DNA of 64,000 nt from Paenibacillus antarcticus (GTDB lineage: Bacteria; Bacillota; Bacilli; Paenibacillales; Paenibacillaceae): contig NZ_LVJI01000044.1 in NCBI RefSeq assembly GCF_001637225.1, positions 1-64,000 of the forward strand. The letters run 5' to 3'. Each line of letters opens with the position of its first letter. Position 1 is the stretch's first letter. Position numbers and translations under genes: made by a program. The notes under the pieces were generated by a model, which made no database searches, was not told the DNA's origin, and worked only from the letters and a program-made list of their open reading frames with translations. Positions 1 to 9,016 of the stretch are shown piece by piece.

Positions 1-373
1 TTGAAACAAACTGGCGAGAACATAAATGTTCTCTATTTTTAAAAAATCACATCATCCATTTGTTCAGTTTTCAAAGAACTTATTAACTTCTGCAAGCAAA
101 CACTTTCGTTTGTCACAAGAAATTTATTATATCATCCATTCGCTATCGATGTCAACTATTTTTTCGAGTTGATATGAAGCTTAGAATTGTGTAAGTCACT
201 TGCTTGAAGCGACATTTAATAATTTAACATGATATTCGACATATTGCAAGCTTTTTTTCAAAAAAATATCTTCTACTTTTACACTTCATAATAGAGCCTT
301 TGTCTATCCATTCCCTATCACTCCCCTTATAATGAAACAATATCGAACCTAACCTATAAAAGGAGGAGAATTC
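1..373. other. Non-coding leader region
   Basis: No gene is seen here. Bases 16-40 hold a perfect 8-bp inverted repeat (GAGAACAT, two bases, ATGTTCTC) followed by a T-rich tract, which reads as a weak plus-strand terminator of a gene left of the window. Bases 328-333 (TATAAT) could be the -10 box of the following oxidoreductase gene, but no matching -35 box is seen at the right spacing. Confidence 0.5.
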
Positions 374-1624
374 TTGAAAGACTGGCTAACCAGATTAACT
401 AAGGGCTATGGGCGCAAGCTAGCTTCTATCCATTATTGGAACGCTTGGATTGTTGTTGTGTTATCACTTAGCGGTGTGATATTGCTTGGTGGATTCTGGA
501 GAGAGCTGCTCGGCGAAGGTCGCGTGTGGCTTAAATGGCTTCATGTAGGTGTCGGCCTAATTCTCCTGATCCCCGTATTCTACTACCTTCTACTTATAAA
601 GAAACATTGGAAACAACTCAAAGGAAAACCCTGGCAAAAATTCAATGTTGTATTTGTTCTTACACTACTAATCGGCTGGATTGGTTCAGGCGTCGTACTT
701 TGGCAAATTAGAATGTTCGGACCTACATGGGCCAATTCCGCTCTTATTGTACATGATTTACTCACGTGGATTGGGTTACCGTATATTATCTATCACGCTA
801 TTACACGTACTGGGTGGCTCAAACAATCCGGAAAAAGATCTGTGAAAATTGGTGATGAACAGCACCATCAGACTCCTGGTTCCTATCAACCTCTTTACAC
901 ACGCCGTGAATTCATTCGTTCCGCTATTGGAATTGGAATCGCTGTAACCGTTGGTCCTTCATTCTTAAAATGGGTAGGTCGCGGTCTAGGTGTAGGTCAA
1001 ACTATGAATGATGTCATTAGCGCTAATCCCAATGAACTAGTTCCTGCACCACAGCCTGCCGTATCCTCTTTGCCTCCTATAGGTGGTGGTGCCAAAGGTG
1101 ATTTCAGAGTATATAGTGTTACACCTATTCCGTCTTTCAATAACAGCAACTGGTCGTTTACGATTGATGGCTTAGTCGATCGTCCTATGACTTGGAATTG
1201 GGAGCAATTTGTTGCATTAAGTCGTACTGTCCAAGTTAGTGATTTCCATTGCGTTACCGGATGGTCCGTATACAACAATACTTGGGAAGGTATTCCCCTC
1301 AAGACTTTTTTGAAAGAAGCTGGCGTTAAGCCTGAAACTACCACAATGAAATTCTATTCTGGTGATGGCATATATACAGATTCACTCACCCTAAAACAAG
1401 CTCAGATGGATGATGTACTTGTCGCGGTTCTTCATGACGGTGAAGTTATTACAGCTGATTTAGGAGGACCTATTCGCCTGATCGTACCTCGCATGTATGC
1501 ATATAAATCAGTTAAATGGTTGAATCGAATTGAGCTGATCCAAGGAGATCATATAGGGTATTGGGAAGAACGAGGTTACGACAAGGATGCTTGGGTGTCC
1601 AAATCGAATAGAACAGCCTATTGA
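374..1624 (+). CDS. Membrane cytochrome b-like / molybdopterin oxidoreductase fusion protein
   Basis: The first ~150 residues form about four membrane helices with histidines placed as in heme-binding cytochrome b561-like proteins (SIHYWNAW, KWLHVG, HDLLTW, IYHAIT). A twin-arginine-like RREFI segment and another hydrophobic stretch follow near residue 180. The rest is a sulfite-oxidase/YedY (MsrP)-type molybdopterin domain with the expected Mo-ligand cysteine in FHCVTGWS and the conserved GGPIRLIVP loop. It probably passes electrons between the membrane and an outward-facing reductase active site; the substrate is unknown. The start is TTG, 7 bases after a perfect AGGAGG at 361-366. In many bacteria the heme and Mo subunits are separate proteins, so the fusion is notable. 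Confidence 0.85.
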   Translation: MKDWLTRLTKGYGRKLASIHYWNAWIVVVLSLSGVILLGGFWRELLGEGRVWLKWLHVGVGLILLIPVFYYLLLIKKHWKQLKGKPWQKFNVVFVLTLLIGWIGSGVVLWQIRMFGPTWANSALIVHDLLTWIGLPYIIYHAITRTGWLKQSGKRSVKIGDEQHHQTPGSYQPLYTRREFIRSAIGIGIAVTVGPSFLKWVGRGLGVGQTMNDVISANPNELVPAPQPAVSSLPPIGGGAKGDFRVYSVTPIPSFNNSNWSFTIDGLVDRPMTWNWEQFVALSRTVQVSDFHCVTGWSVYNNTWEGIPLKTFLKEAGVKPETTTMKFYSGDGIYTDSLTLKQAQMDDVLVAVLHDGEVITADLGGPIRLIVPRMYAYKSVKWLNRIELIQGDHIGYWEERGYDKDAWVSKSNRTAY

Positions 1625-1648
1625 TACGTTCGTCATTATGTTATTAAA

Positions 1649-1686
1649 AAATGCAGTAGCCTCGTCTTCCAGAGGCTACTGCATTT
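1649..1686. terminator. Bidirectional terminator
   Basis: A perfect 15-bp stem (AAATGCAGTAGCCTC and its complement) with an 8-base loop lies between the convergent ends of the oxidoreductase gene and the ligA 3' fragment, with A- and T-rich flanks serving both directions. Confidence 0.85.
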
Positions 1687-1697
1687 ATATTGTAAGA

Positions 1698-2753
1698 TCA
1701 AATCTCCAATAATCGGATAAACTCATCCTCATCTTCGATGACTTGAATACCAAGCTTCTGTGCTTTGGCAAGTTTACTGCCTGCTTTCTCTCCGGCAATG
1801 ACAATATCCGTCTTGGCAGATACACTACCTGTGACTTTTGCACCAAGTGCTACTAACTTGTCTGCTGCTTCATCACGACTTAACTTGTGTAATGTTCCTG
1901 TCAATACGATCGTCTTACCACTGAAGAAGGAGTCTGTACTCACAACTCGCGGAGCTTCCGGTGCTTTCGCTTGAACGCCCAACGTCAGCATTCGCTCAAT
2001 CCCCGCTTGCATACGAGGATCTGCAAAGAAACTCACAATACTCTCAGCTACGATTCCACCAACGTCCGGTAAACCCACTAACTCCTCTACCGTCGCGGCC
2101 ATAACAGCATTAAGATCACGATAATGATCGGCCAACATTCGGGTTGTCGCTTTGCCCGTATTCGGAATACCTAATGCAAAGAGGAATGAAGCAAGATCAC
2201 GTTCTTTACTCTTCTCTAATGCTTGCAAGAGATTATTCGCCTTTTTCTCTCCGAAACGATCTAACTTAACGAGATCCTCAAAAGTTAAGGAGTACAGATC
2301 CGCAGGCTCGCGCACATCTAATTCTGTGTTCAATAGTTCAGCTGTCATCCCACTAAATGTATCAATATCCATCGCGTCTCTTGAGGCAAAATGAGTAATG
2401 CGTCCAATTAATTGCGGTTTACAATTAAGGCTATCATAACAGAATAAATGCGCACCCTTCTGTTCTAATGGAAATCCACATGAGGGACAGTGGGTTGGGA
2501 ACACTATCTCTTCCCCGTCATTCTCATCGGGCACCTTGCCGAGAATCTCCGGAATAACGTCATTAGACCTGCGGATAAATACCCGCGCACCTAACGCGTG
2601 CTTCAAGTTCTTACGTTCAATATCTCCGATATTATTCAATGTGCAGTTCTGTACCGTCACGCCTGCAAGCTCAACAGCTTCTACCCGAGCTACAGGTGTG
2701 ATTTTACCCGATAAACATATTTTTAATTGCAGACTTTTGTTTAAAACAGACAT
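1698..2753 (-). pseudogene. ligA: Disrupted host DNA ligase, 3' fragment (OB fold to BRCT)
   Basis: This is the C-terminal half of the housekeeping NAD+-dependent DNA ligase. From residue 17 it runs KITPVARVE through the OB fold, a four-cysteine zinc finger (CPSC...C...C near residues 89-111), the helix-hairpin-helix region and a C-terminal BRCT domain. The first 15 residues (MSVLNKSL onward) are encoded by the end of the inserted island, not by ligA. The other half is at 39170-40207. Joining the halves at the shared Gly gives 335 + 335 = 670 residues, the usual LigA length. The frame stays open into the island end and an ATG is present, but no good ribosome binding site precedes it; a TATAAT lies about 20 bases upstream. 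Without the adenylation domain it cannot ligate alone. Confidence 0.93.
2707..2744 (+). repeat. Left end of island: terminal and subterminal repeat
   Basis: Reading inward, the end begins ATAAACATATTTTTAA (2711-2726), which matches the inward reading of the right end, ATAAGTATATTTTAA, with two substitutions and one indel. It is followed by ACTTTTGTTTAA (2733-2744). The same 12-mer occurs twice, pointing inward, at the right end. These are the likely recombinase core and arm sites. Confidence 0.7.
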
Positions 2754-3037
2754 CTAGATTAAGGTTTTTTATTATACACGCAATTAAATATTTCGGCGTA
2801 GCAGAGCCGCGGGGTTAATGAGTGAGTGCCATAACTTTAGAGAGCTATCAATTGAAGGATGATACTCCGTCTACCAGTTTTACTATTGTTTCCGTCTGTA
2901 CAGCGATGTGACAGCAAACTCCTATGCTCTTTAGAATTTTCATCTGTCCTAGCATTCACACTAACTTGATGTTTCCATCGGTCTTAAAGCCACGCATGTA
3001 GTTTTGGCGATTTGGCTAAGGTGCCCCTAACATTGTA

Positions 3038-3343
3038 TCAACGCTCAGGAGATGTTTTTGCAAAAATAACCTGTCTGGATCCATGTCTGTCCCATTTCAT
3101 TGTGTTGGATATAAATTTGGCGGTGATTACTTTTCCTCCGCCGATCTGAATATCGTAGTCGTTACGTTTGAACGATACGTCCATGCTCGCCATGAACAGT
3201 ATGCTTCCTTCTTTCTTAATCGACTTTTTAACAACGCCTTTTGCAGTCGTCACATCTTTTTGAACGACCTTCCCCGGGTTATAGTCCATAACTTTAACGA
3301 TGGCGGTTGATTCCGGCGTTAATATGGCGGTAGCTTGAAACAT
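3038..3343 (-). CDS. Hypothetical 101-residue protein
   Basis: I do not recognise this protein. It is small, rich in predicted beta strands and basic, with no membrane segment or signal peptide. The start is well supported by GGAGGGG five bases before the ATG. It is the leftmost gene of the island and lies 240 bases downstream of the helicase gene on the same strand, so it may be the last gene of that transcript. Confidence 0.65.
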   Translation of the reverse strand: MFQATAILTPESTAIVKVMDYNPGKVVQKDVTTAKGVVKKSIKKEGSILFMASMDVSFKRNDYDIQIGGGKVITAKFISNTMKWDRHGSRQVIFAKTSPER

Positions 3344-3584
3344 ATTGACCCCTCCACTTTTTTATATGTTGATTCATTATATCTGTCTTGTGTTACCGTA
3401 GACTCTTGTACGTCTGTAATCTCTAAATTCGATTTGAAATCTCTAAACGATTGATTAACCCTCGCCATGAAGTACCCACCTCTATACAGAAATAACTTTA
3501 GGAGCCGTGTATGAATAAAATCCTCGTGAGAAGTTTTCCAACAAGGACTTTGCCGATGCTTTCGGATAACTTAATCTACGAATT

Positions 3585-6110
3585 TTATCTCACAGTGAAC
3601 CCCACAGTGTACTCTTGTACAAATGTCGAAGCTTTTAGCGAGTATGTGTCCAATAATTCATCAATTTTCTTGGTGTCACTGAACGAGCCATGAGCTGCTA
3701 GTGCCTTAGCAAAACCGTGTACTTTTGACTTCAGCAACTCTAACTTTTCAGTGTTAATAATTCTAATATAGCGATTAGGAGATGAAGCGTACTCGAAAAC
3801 TATATGTGGATGAATCATGACTGGTGTAAACCGACAAGAACTATCATACTTCTCTTCAAACCATTCAATTGAGCCATTCAACTGGTTACAGTCATGCTTA
3901 TTTATAGTTGGAGCTGTAGCCCCATTCTTACATTCAATAACAAGGTACTCAAGGTTACCGACTTCCCATAATACATCTGGACCTTTTTTGAACTCAGCTT
4001 CTGGTCTTTGTGCAGAAAAGCCCAGATAGAATGCAAGTTCTTTACATGCTTCTTCAAATACTGGTGCCGATTCAGGCTTGAAAATCAGCTGCTCTAGCAA
4101 CTTATTTATACCTAAGATGTACTTGTTCGAATTGTTGTTATACTTTTGCGTAAGGAAGCCTGATGCCTGTACAGCCTGACTACCAATGAATCGTTGTAAT
4201 TTGGAATATTGGATGCCCTCCAAAGGATGAAGAACAAGGTGATTATCATTAACTGCGGATTTCAAGGTTACATGTGATTCTTGCTGATCATAGAAGTACA
4301 GATATTCAGCTAATTGTTGCTTCAGATAACCCCTGCTCTTTAATTCTGTAGTGGCATTTACCGTTTCGTTAATTAGTTGAACTGACTTGTGGTAGTCCCG
4401 TATTAGCGCAGCATTAAATGCCTCGCGCTGCTTCTTGATCACTGGGTTAACCTTAAAGGAAGCATCATATTTAAGATGCACTAGTACCCCTTTGCTTTTG
4501 GAGATCCAAGATGTGTTTCTCATTAAGCTATAATTTATTACATCTTTAAGATCCCCAATATTTACTCCCCTGACTTGTGCAGCTATCTGGTCGGAAAGCT
4601 TGATTTGAGCTTTAGTCGCAGGAGTAAATTTATCCATTGCTCCATCCACATAAAGATGATTAATAAGTGTTCGTCCCATTAAGAATACAACACAATAATC
4701 GTCCTTAGAACGAATACCTCTGCCCATTCCTTGTTCAATTCTCTGGATAACTTTTGATAGGCTATCATCTGTTCCAAATAGAATTCCTTGCTCAATTTTA
4801 TCGATCTTCCTACGAACATCTGGTAACCCATCGATGACCAAAATCTCGCAGGCTTCCTTGGCTAAATCAATTCCATCATATTTATTTACCATAACAACAA
4901 GACCTACATGACCATTTTTCAGCTTAGTTATACCTTCTTGTAGGTTTGAAGCCGTGAGGAGTAAATCACAACTGTCTCTCCAGAAATTCGATCGGTATTT
5001 GGAAGGAACAATTACCACTACATTATGTTTTTTGGATTCTTCCTTCAAAAAGTCTTTGATATCCTCATCCTTAATATCAGGGTTTAATTCCTGAGGAATC
5101 AAAATCATTCTGTCGCCAATATCGTCTGAAGATTGAGGTGTGATTGCAGCCTTTATCTCATCAGCATTGATATTAAAATGAGAAACTAATATGCTGTCAT
5201 CAGCCAGTGTAGCGCTCATAAAAATTTTCCTTTTACAATCTACAAAACTAGGTATTGAGTTGATAGGCACACACTTAGGAGAGATTTCTATTTTATCGCT
5301 CCCGAAAATACAACTGCACTGAGATAAGCAGTTTTTCAGTAACTGCCACGAAAATCTCAGTGAATCATAATTCTTGTCCGCTTTTCCTTTTCTAGAATTT
5401 TCCTCCTCAATTCTAAATGCCTCATACAAAATTCCTGTCACATCTTTGATGTTGTCTTGCCAAGACCAGAATGGAACTAACATATTAACAGTAGGGCTCT
5501 CGGCTTCTAATTCCAAAATACCTGTATCAGACTGCTCAGCTAAAGCGCTTTTGAAGGTTGTAAATAGTTTTTCATAGACTTCAGTTGAATAAGGTATTTC
5601 CATTGTGAACTGTGACTCAGTGATATCTAAGCAAGCATGGGCATCATCGATAATAATACTGCCGATCGGTATCTTGTTTTCGAGAACCCCAAATGCCGAT
5701 TTGCCGTTAAAGAGCTTGTAAACATTAATAACTAATATTGCTTGCCCCTTCTTAAAACGAATACTTTCTTGATCATTCGTGACTTCAATACCCAATTTTT
5801 TTGCCTCATCAAAAACCTGAGATACTAAATAAGGGTCGGGTACAATATAAACAGCAGGACCTTTCCCTTCATTCAGACAACTTTTCAAGATTAGTAGACC
5901 AACAACGGTCTTTCCGCTTCCAGTGTTCATTTTGATTACGTTGTACTGATTAGTCCTGGCATCAAACCATTTATTCCATACTTCTGTCTGAACATCTCGT
6001 GGATAATTATAGATCGGGTCTTTTTTTGGCAGCACACTGAAAATCTCACGAGGATTTAGGACTGTATCGGCAGAGTTATCTCCGTCAAGCATATCGAAAT
6101 TAATCTTCAT
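3585..6110 (-). CDS. XPD/DinG-like helicase with C-terminal nuclease-like domain
   Basis: The 841-residue protein has a Walker A motif (NTGSGKTVVG, about residue 58), a DDAH Walker B box near 154 and a late helicase motif GMGRGIRSKDD near 463, the pattern of superfamily 2 Rad3/XPD/DinG-like helicases. Near residues 709-727 an acidic residue after GP and an E-C-K triad (VIECKN) resemble a PD-(D/E)xK nuclease core, as in restriction-type enzymes. The preferred start is the ATG preceded by GGAGG; a TTG five codons earlier overlaps that site. It probably unwinds and cuts nucleic acid. With the Abi_C gene upstream on the same strand it reads as an anti-phage operon. The function is inferred from motifs only. 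Confidence 0.75.
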   Translation of the reverse strand: MKINFDMLDGDNSADTVLNPREIFSVLPKKDPIYNYPRDVQTEVWNKWFDARTNQYNVIKMNTGSGKTVVGLLILKSCLNEGKGPAVYIVPDPYLVSQVFDEAKKLGIEVTNDQESIRFKKGQAILVINVYKLFNGKSAFGVLENKIPIGSIIIDDAHACLDITESQFTMEIPYSTEVYEKLFTTFKSALAEQSDTGILELEAESPTVNMLVPFWSWQDNIKDVTGILYEAFRIEEENSRKGKADKNYDSLRFSWQLLKNCLSQCSCIFGSDKIEISPKCVPINSIPSFVDCKRKIFMSATLADDSILVSHFNINADEIKAAITPQSSDDIGDRMILIPQELNPDIKDEDIKDFLKEESKKHNVVVIVPSKYRSNFWRDSCDLLLTASNLQEGITKLKNGHVGLVVMVNKYDGIDLAKEACEILVIDGLPDVRRKIDKIEQGILFGTDDSLSKVIQRIEQGMGRGIRSKDDYCVVFLMGRTLINHLYVDGAMDKFTPATKAQIKLSDQIAAQVRGVNIGDLKDVINYSLMRNTSWISKSKGVLVHLKYDASFKVNPVIKKQREAFNAALIRDYHKSVQLINETVNATTELKSRGYLKQQLAEYLYFYDQQESHVTLKSAVNDNHLVLHPLEGIQYSKLQRFIGSQAVQASGFLTQKYNNNSNKYILGINKLLEQLIFKPESAPVFEEACKELAFYLGFSAQRPEAEFKKGPDVLWEVGNLEYLVIECKNGATAPTINKHDCNQLNGSIEWFEEKYDSSCRFTPVMIHPHIVFEYASSPNRYIRIINTEKLELLKSKVHGFAKALAAHGSFSDTKKIDELLDTYSLKASTFVQEYTVGFTVR

Positions 6111-6219
6111 TTTATTGACCTCCAAGTAAGTAATTTATCAAATTCAAGTGACATTACAACTAGAAACAATAGTAGCCAATAAAATAACTGCGGAAATCAT
6201 CTGTATCAGTGTGTCATTT

Positions 6220-6507
6220 CTACATCGATCCTAACTGACTCTTCCGAACCTCTATTTCATGCTTACGCTCAGCCAATATCTGTTCAACAGTGGCATCCTT
6301 CTGAACAAGAGACAGCCCCTTTTGCTGTTTACGCTTTTTAGTTCCATCGATATCGAACAACTTGTACTGTTGTCTTTGCTCTGGATAGAGGACAAAGGCG
6401 ACATGCTCTCCTGTTGATGCAAGTCCCATGCGGCTTAAGCGACTTTGTGTGAATAAATGGTCGGGAACCTCTTCAGGCAAATAGCGCTTTATAGATTCAT
6501 CGGTCAT
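6220..6507 (-). CDS. Small hypothetical protein, 95 residues
   Basis: The function is unknown. The protein is soluble, highly charged and has a basic C-terminal half with a predicted helix (EQILAERKHEIEVRKSQ). The start MTDESIKRYL is chosen because GGAG lies four to five bases upstream; an in-frame ATG nine codons earlier lacks this. It lies between the helicase and Abi_C genes on the same strand, with gaps of about 110-120 bases to each, so it may belong to the same transcript. Confidence 0.6.
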   Translation of the reverse strand: MTDESIKRYLPEEVPDHLFTQSRLSRMGLASTGEHVAFVLYPEQRQQYKLFDIDGTKKRKQQKGLSLVQKDATVEQILAERKHEIEVRKSQLGSM

Positions 6508-6627
6508 AATTCTCCATTCCTTTCTGAACCGCATTGATATTCATCTTATCCAATATAGAATTGCACTTTATACTTTCCATATTACGAGGGAGCAATTTTA
6601 TACTGACCTAAACTGAACTCTCGAACC

Positions 6628-7431
6628 TCAATCGCTGGATACCTTGCCGTCAATATACTGTAGGAATACCCTTGAGAGGTTAATCACAAGTCTCGCTTCA
6701 CCTTCACCTAAAATCTCATCATTAGGGTGGGAATATGTCTTATTATTTCTAAGGTCATTGATTTTATCTATAACCTTTCCAATAGTACCTACTACTTGAT
6801 TTATTGGAGTATGGTACTCTTTAACATCGACATTAAATTTAGGGTGATGCAACTTAATTTCACTCCAGTAATCTTGAATCTTAGGGTGCGACCCCAAGAC
6901 TTCTAATTCAAAAGCCGTGCAGATCTCTTTCATGTACCCATGGAGTGCGGTATGCGCTCTATCCACTGCGCTCCCTAGAGAGTGATTTGAAATCAACGTC
7001 TGACATTGATCAAGACATTCTTCGACAAACTTAAAATTATAGATCAAACCTGGACTTTCAATTAGTCCGTTATCTCGTAGTAATTGATAATCAACAATGG
7101 TAAACCCGTCTTTACGCAATGACTCATATAATTTTGGATATTTGACTTGAAATGATTCAGATTCATCTGAATACTCACTAGCCCACTGCACCTTTTTTAA
7201 CTCTTGATTTATTAAGTCAGTGATAACCTCTTTTACTAAAATGACACTAGTAGTGTGCTTAATTAAATACTCTGTGATGTTATTAATACGATCTCTAATT
7301 GAAGCTCCCGTAGCAACATCTTCAAGTTCATGTGTGAGGGCAAATTGATGAATCTCCTTATGCATTGTAAATGGGGCTAAATTCATCGTCTCTACTATAG
7401 TCGTTCTTGAAATCTGATATTGTGGATTCAT
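6628..7431 (-). CDS. Abi_C-type (abortive infection C-terminal domain) protein
   Basis: The 267-residue protein ends in a region (about 150-265) that matches the Abi_C pattern: an alpha-helical stretch with GSAVDRAHTALHGYMKEIC, a central LRNNKTYSHPN segment and EARLVINLSRVFLQYI at the end. Abi_C domains are found in proteins that stop phage growth and are thought to resemble HEPN RNases. The N-terminal half is not recognised. The start is the ATG five bases after CAGGAGG; a possible upstream start lacks such a site. It is the first gene of the putative defence group that continues with the small protein and the helicase-nuclease. Confidence 0.72.
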   Translation of the reverse strand: MNPQYQISRTTIVETMNLAPFTMHKEIHQFALTHELEDVATGASIRDRINNITEYLIKHTTSVILVKEVITDLINQELKKVQWASEYSDESESFQVKYPKLYESLRKDGFTIVDYQLLRDNGLIESPGLIYNFKFVEECLDQCQTLISNHSLGSAVDRAHTALHGYMKEICTAFELEVLGSHPKIQDYWSEIKLHHPKFNVDVKEYHTPINQVVGTIGKVIDKINDLRNNKTYSHPNDEILGEGEARLVINLSRVFLQYIDGKVSSD

Positions 7432-7458
7432 AGAGCCTCCTGACACATTTGGTAACAT

Positions 7459-7945
7459 TATCCTACAATCTTATCCCATTAGGTCAAAAGGCTCAATAGG
7501 AACTATGCGAATAGGTATTCACATATTCTACGGCAATAAAAAAGATTCGACTCTACGAAAGAGATCGAACCCTTTAATAATGGCTAAGCTTGCGGTCTTT
7601 GCGGGAACTTACTTACTTACTTACTGATGATACTTGCCGATTATTTTTGAGCGATACTGTCACATCTCATTTATTCTTTCAACACCATCAATATTAAGCA
7701 CTCCACACGCATCAAGTACGTATACTTAACCTCCTACATAAATATTCAACATCTACGTATCAACCCTTAACACATACTTCTGCTTTACCGCTAGTTGTGG
7801 TACCGTTCAGCACGACTAATATAGATCTATTTTTCTTGTTCATACTAGTCCTTCAAGGAACTCAACAACATGGTTCTGTTTTATTAACAAGGTGGCCTCA
7901 AAGATTATTCCAATGCTCTCCGCCGCCGAAAAATTCACAAGATTA
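7459..7945. other. Intergenic stretch with a truncated P-loop fragment
   Basis: No complete gene is seen. On the minus strand 7760-7843 encodes 27 residues that begin like a nucleotide-binding protein (SILVVLNGTTTSGK) and then stop; this looks like the stump of a P-loop kinase gene. A short CTTA tandem repeat lies at 7608-7624. The rest shows nothing I can name. Confidence 0.3.
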
Positions 7946-9007
7946 TCATATAGAATAAATCGACTTTTTTCCGGAGCAATATGGACATTTTGAACCTTTC
8001 ACCCTTCGTTCCATTGGAGCAAGCCAACTATGTCCTTTTTTGCATTTCCACCAGATTGTTTTACTGGAACCTTCTGAAATTGAATTTATATTTATCCCAC
8101 CGTTTTTATCATGATCATATTCGATTAATAGTATTGGATACTTGTTGAATACTGAGTCTTCTTCTGATATTCTTACCCCTGAACAGTAAGGGCATAATTT
8201 TCTTATAGTCATTTTTCCAATAGCTTCTTCCCATTCATGCTTTCCGCAATTCCAATTAACCTCTATATTGCTATGTGGGAAAAAATTTTCCGGCTTTAAA
8301 TTGCCATTCGCCTCATAATCCCAATAACTTGCCGCTCCCGGCTCTAATGCTTTAAAACTATTCTTATCAGGGATGACAGCAGTGTTATTACAGAATGGAC
8401 ACTTTCTTTTATAACTAACCCTTTCACATATACTGTTATTCCATTCATGTCCTTCTTTACATTGCCACCAGACTTTTTTGTTACTCTTTTCTTTAAATTC
8501 ATAAGGTTTTAATTTACCATTATTTATAAGGTGCCATTCAGAAGCTAGGTCCTTATGTAAAGTTTCAAAGTCGTTTTCGCCCCTAATCGGTAATCTACCA
8601 GAACAGTATGGGCATCCACATCCGCTAGCCCTTGAGTATATTATGGCTTCCCATTCATGACCCTTGTCACATTTCCACCATACTTTTTTAGAAGATCCTC
8701 GCTTAGTCATCTGCGGTTTAAAATGCCCATTTTTTGTAGGATGCCATTCCTTTGCCAAAAGAAGGTCTGTGGTTGCAAAATCGTTTTCACCAACTATCGC
8801 TACATGGCCAGTACAATAGATACAACCACGATCACGAACTGTCCTATTTCTAACCAATTCTTGCCATTCGTGGCCTTTTTTGCATTTCCACCAAACGGGA
8901 ACCGGATACCTTACATATATTTCTTTCAAAGGAACTGCATTCTTCTCTTTATTATACTCGTTGGATATATTCGGGTAATCATTTACTATATATTTTCTTG
9001 AACTCAT
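7946..9007 (-). CDS. Five-repeat zinc-ribbon protein
   Basis: The 353-residue protein consists of five tandem units of about 65 residues. Each has a WWKCKKGHEW-like motif (W-x-C-x-x-G-H-x-W), then a CPYC-like motif (CIYC, CPYC, CPFC, CPYC, CPYC), each unit able to bind one zinc. This is the probable zinc-ribbon family PF14311 (DUF4379), often found near mobile or Vsr-like genes. The fourth unit is slightly shortened (NCGKHEW). The start follows AGGAG by six bases. The gene begins nine bases after the stop of the TnpC-like gene, so it is very likely the fifth gene of the recombination operon and may bind DNA there. That role is inference. Confidence 0.8.
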   Translation of the reverse strand: MSSRKYIVNDYPNISNEYNKEKNAVPLKEIYVRYPVPVWWKCKKGHEWQELVRNRTVRDRGCIYCTGHVAIVGENDFATTDLLLAKEWHPTKNGHFKPQMTKRGSSKKVWWKCDKGHEWEAIIYSRASGCGCPYCSGRLPIRGENDFETLHKDLASEWHLINNGKLKPYEFKEKSNKKVWWQCKEGHEWNNSICERVSYKRKCPFCNNTAVIPDKNSFKALEPGAASYWDYEANGNLKPENFFPHSNIEVNWNCGKHEWEEAIGKMTIRKLCPYCSGVRISEEDSVFNKYPILLIEYDHDKNGGININSISEGSSKTIWWKCKKGHSWLAPMERRVKGSKCPYCSGKKSIYSI

Positions 9008-9016
9008 GTTAGACTC

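Noticed and set aside
16..33. GAGAACAT-AA-ATGTTCTC palindrome as an SOS (DinR/LexA) box
   Set aside because: The spacing between GAAC and GTTC is six bases, not four, and a T tract follows, so a terminator fits better.
7608..7624. CTTA tandem repeat as a phase-variation tract
   Set aside because: It lies in no gene or visible promoter, so slippage would have no obvious target.
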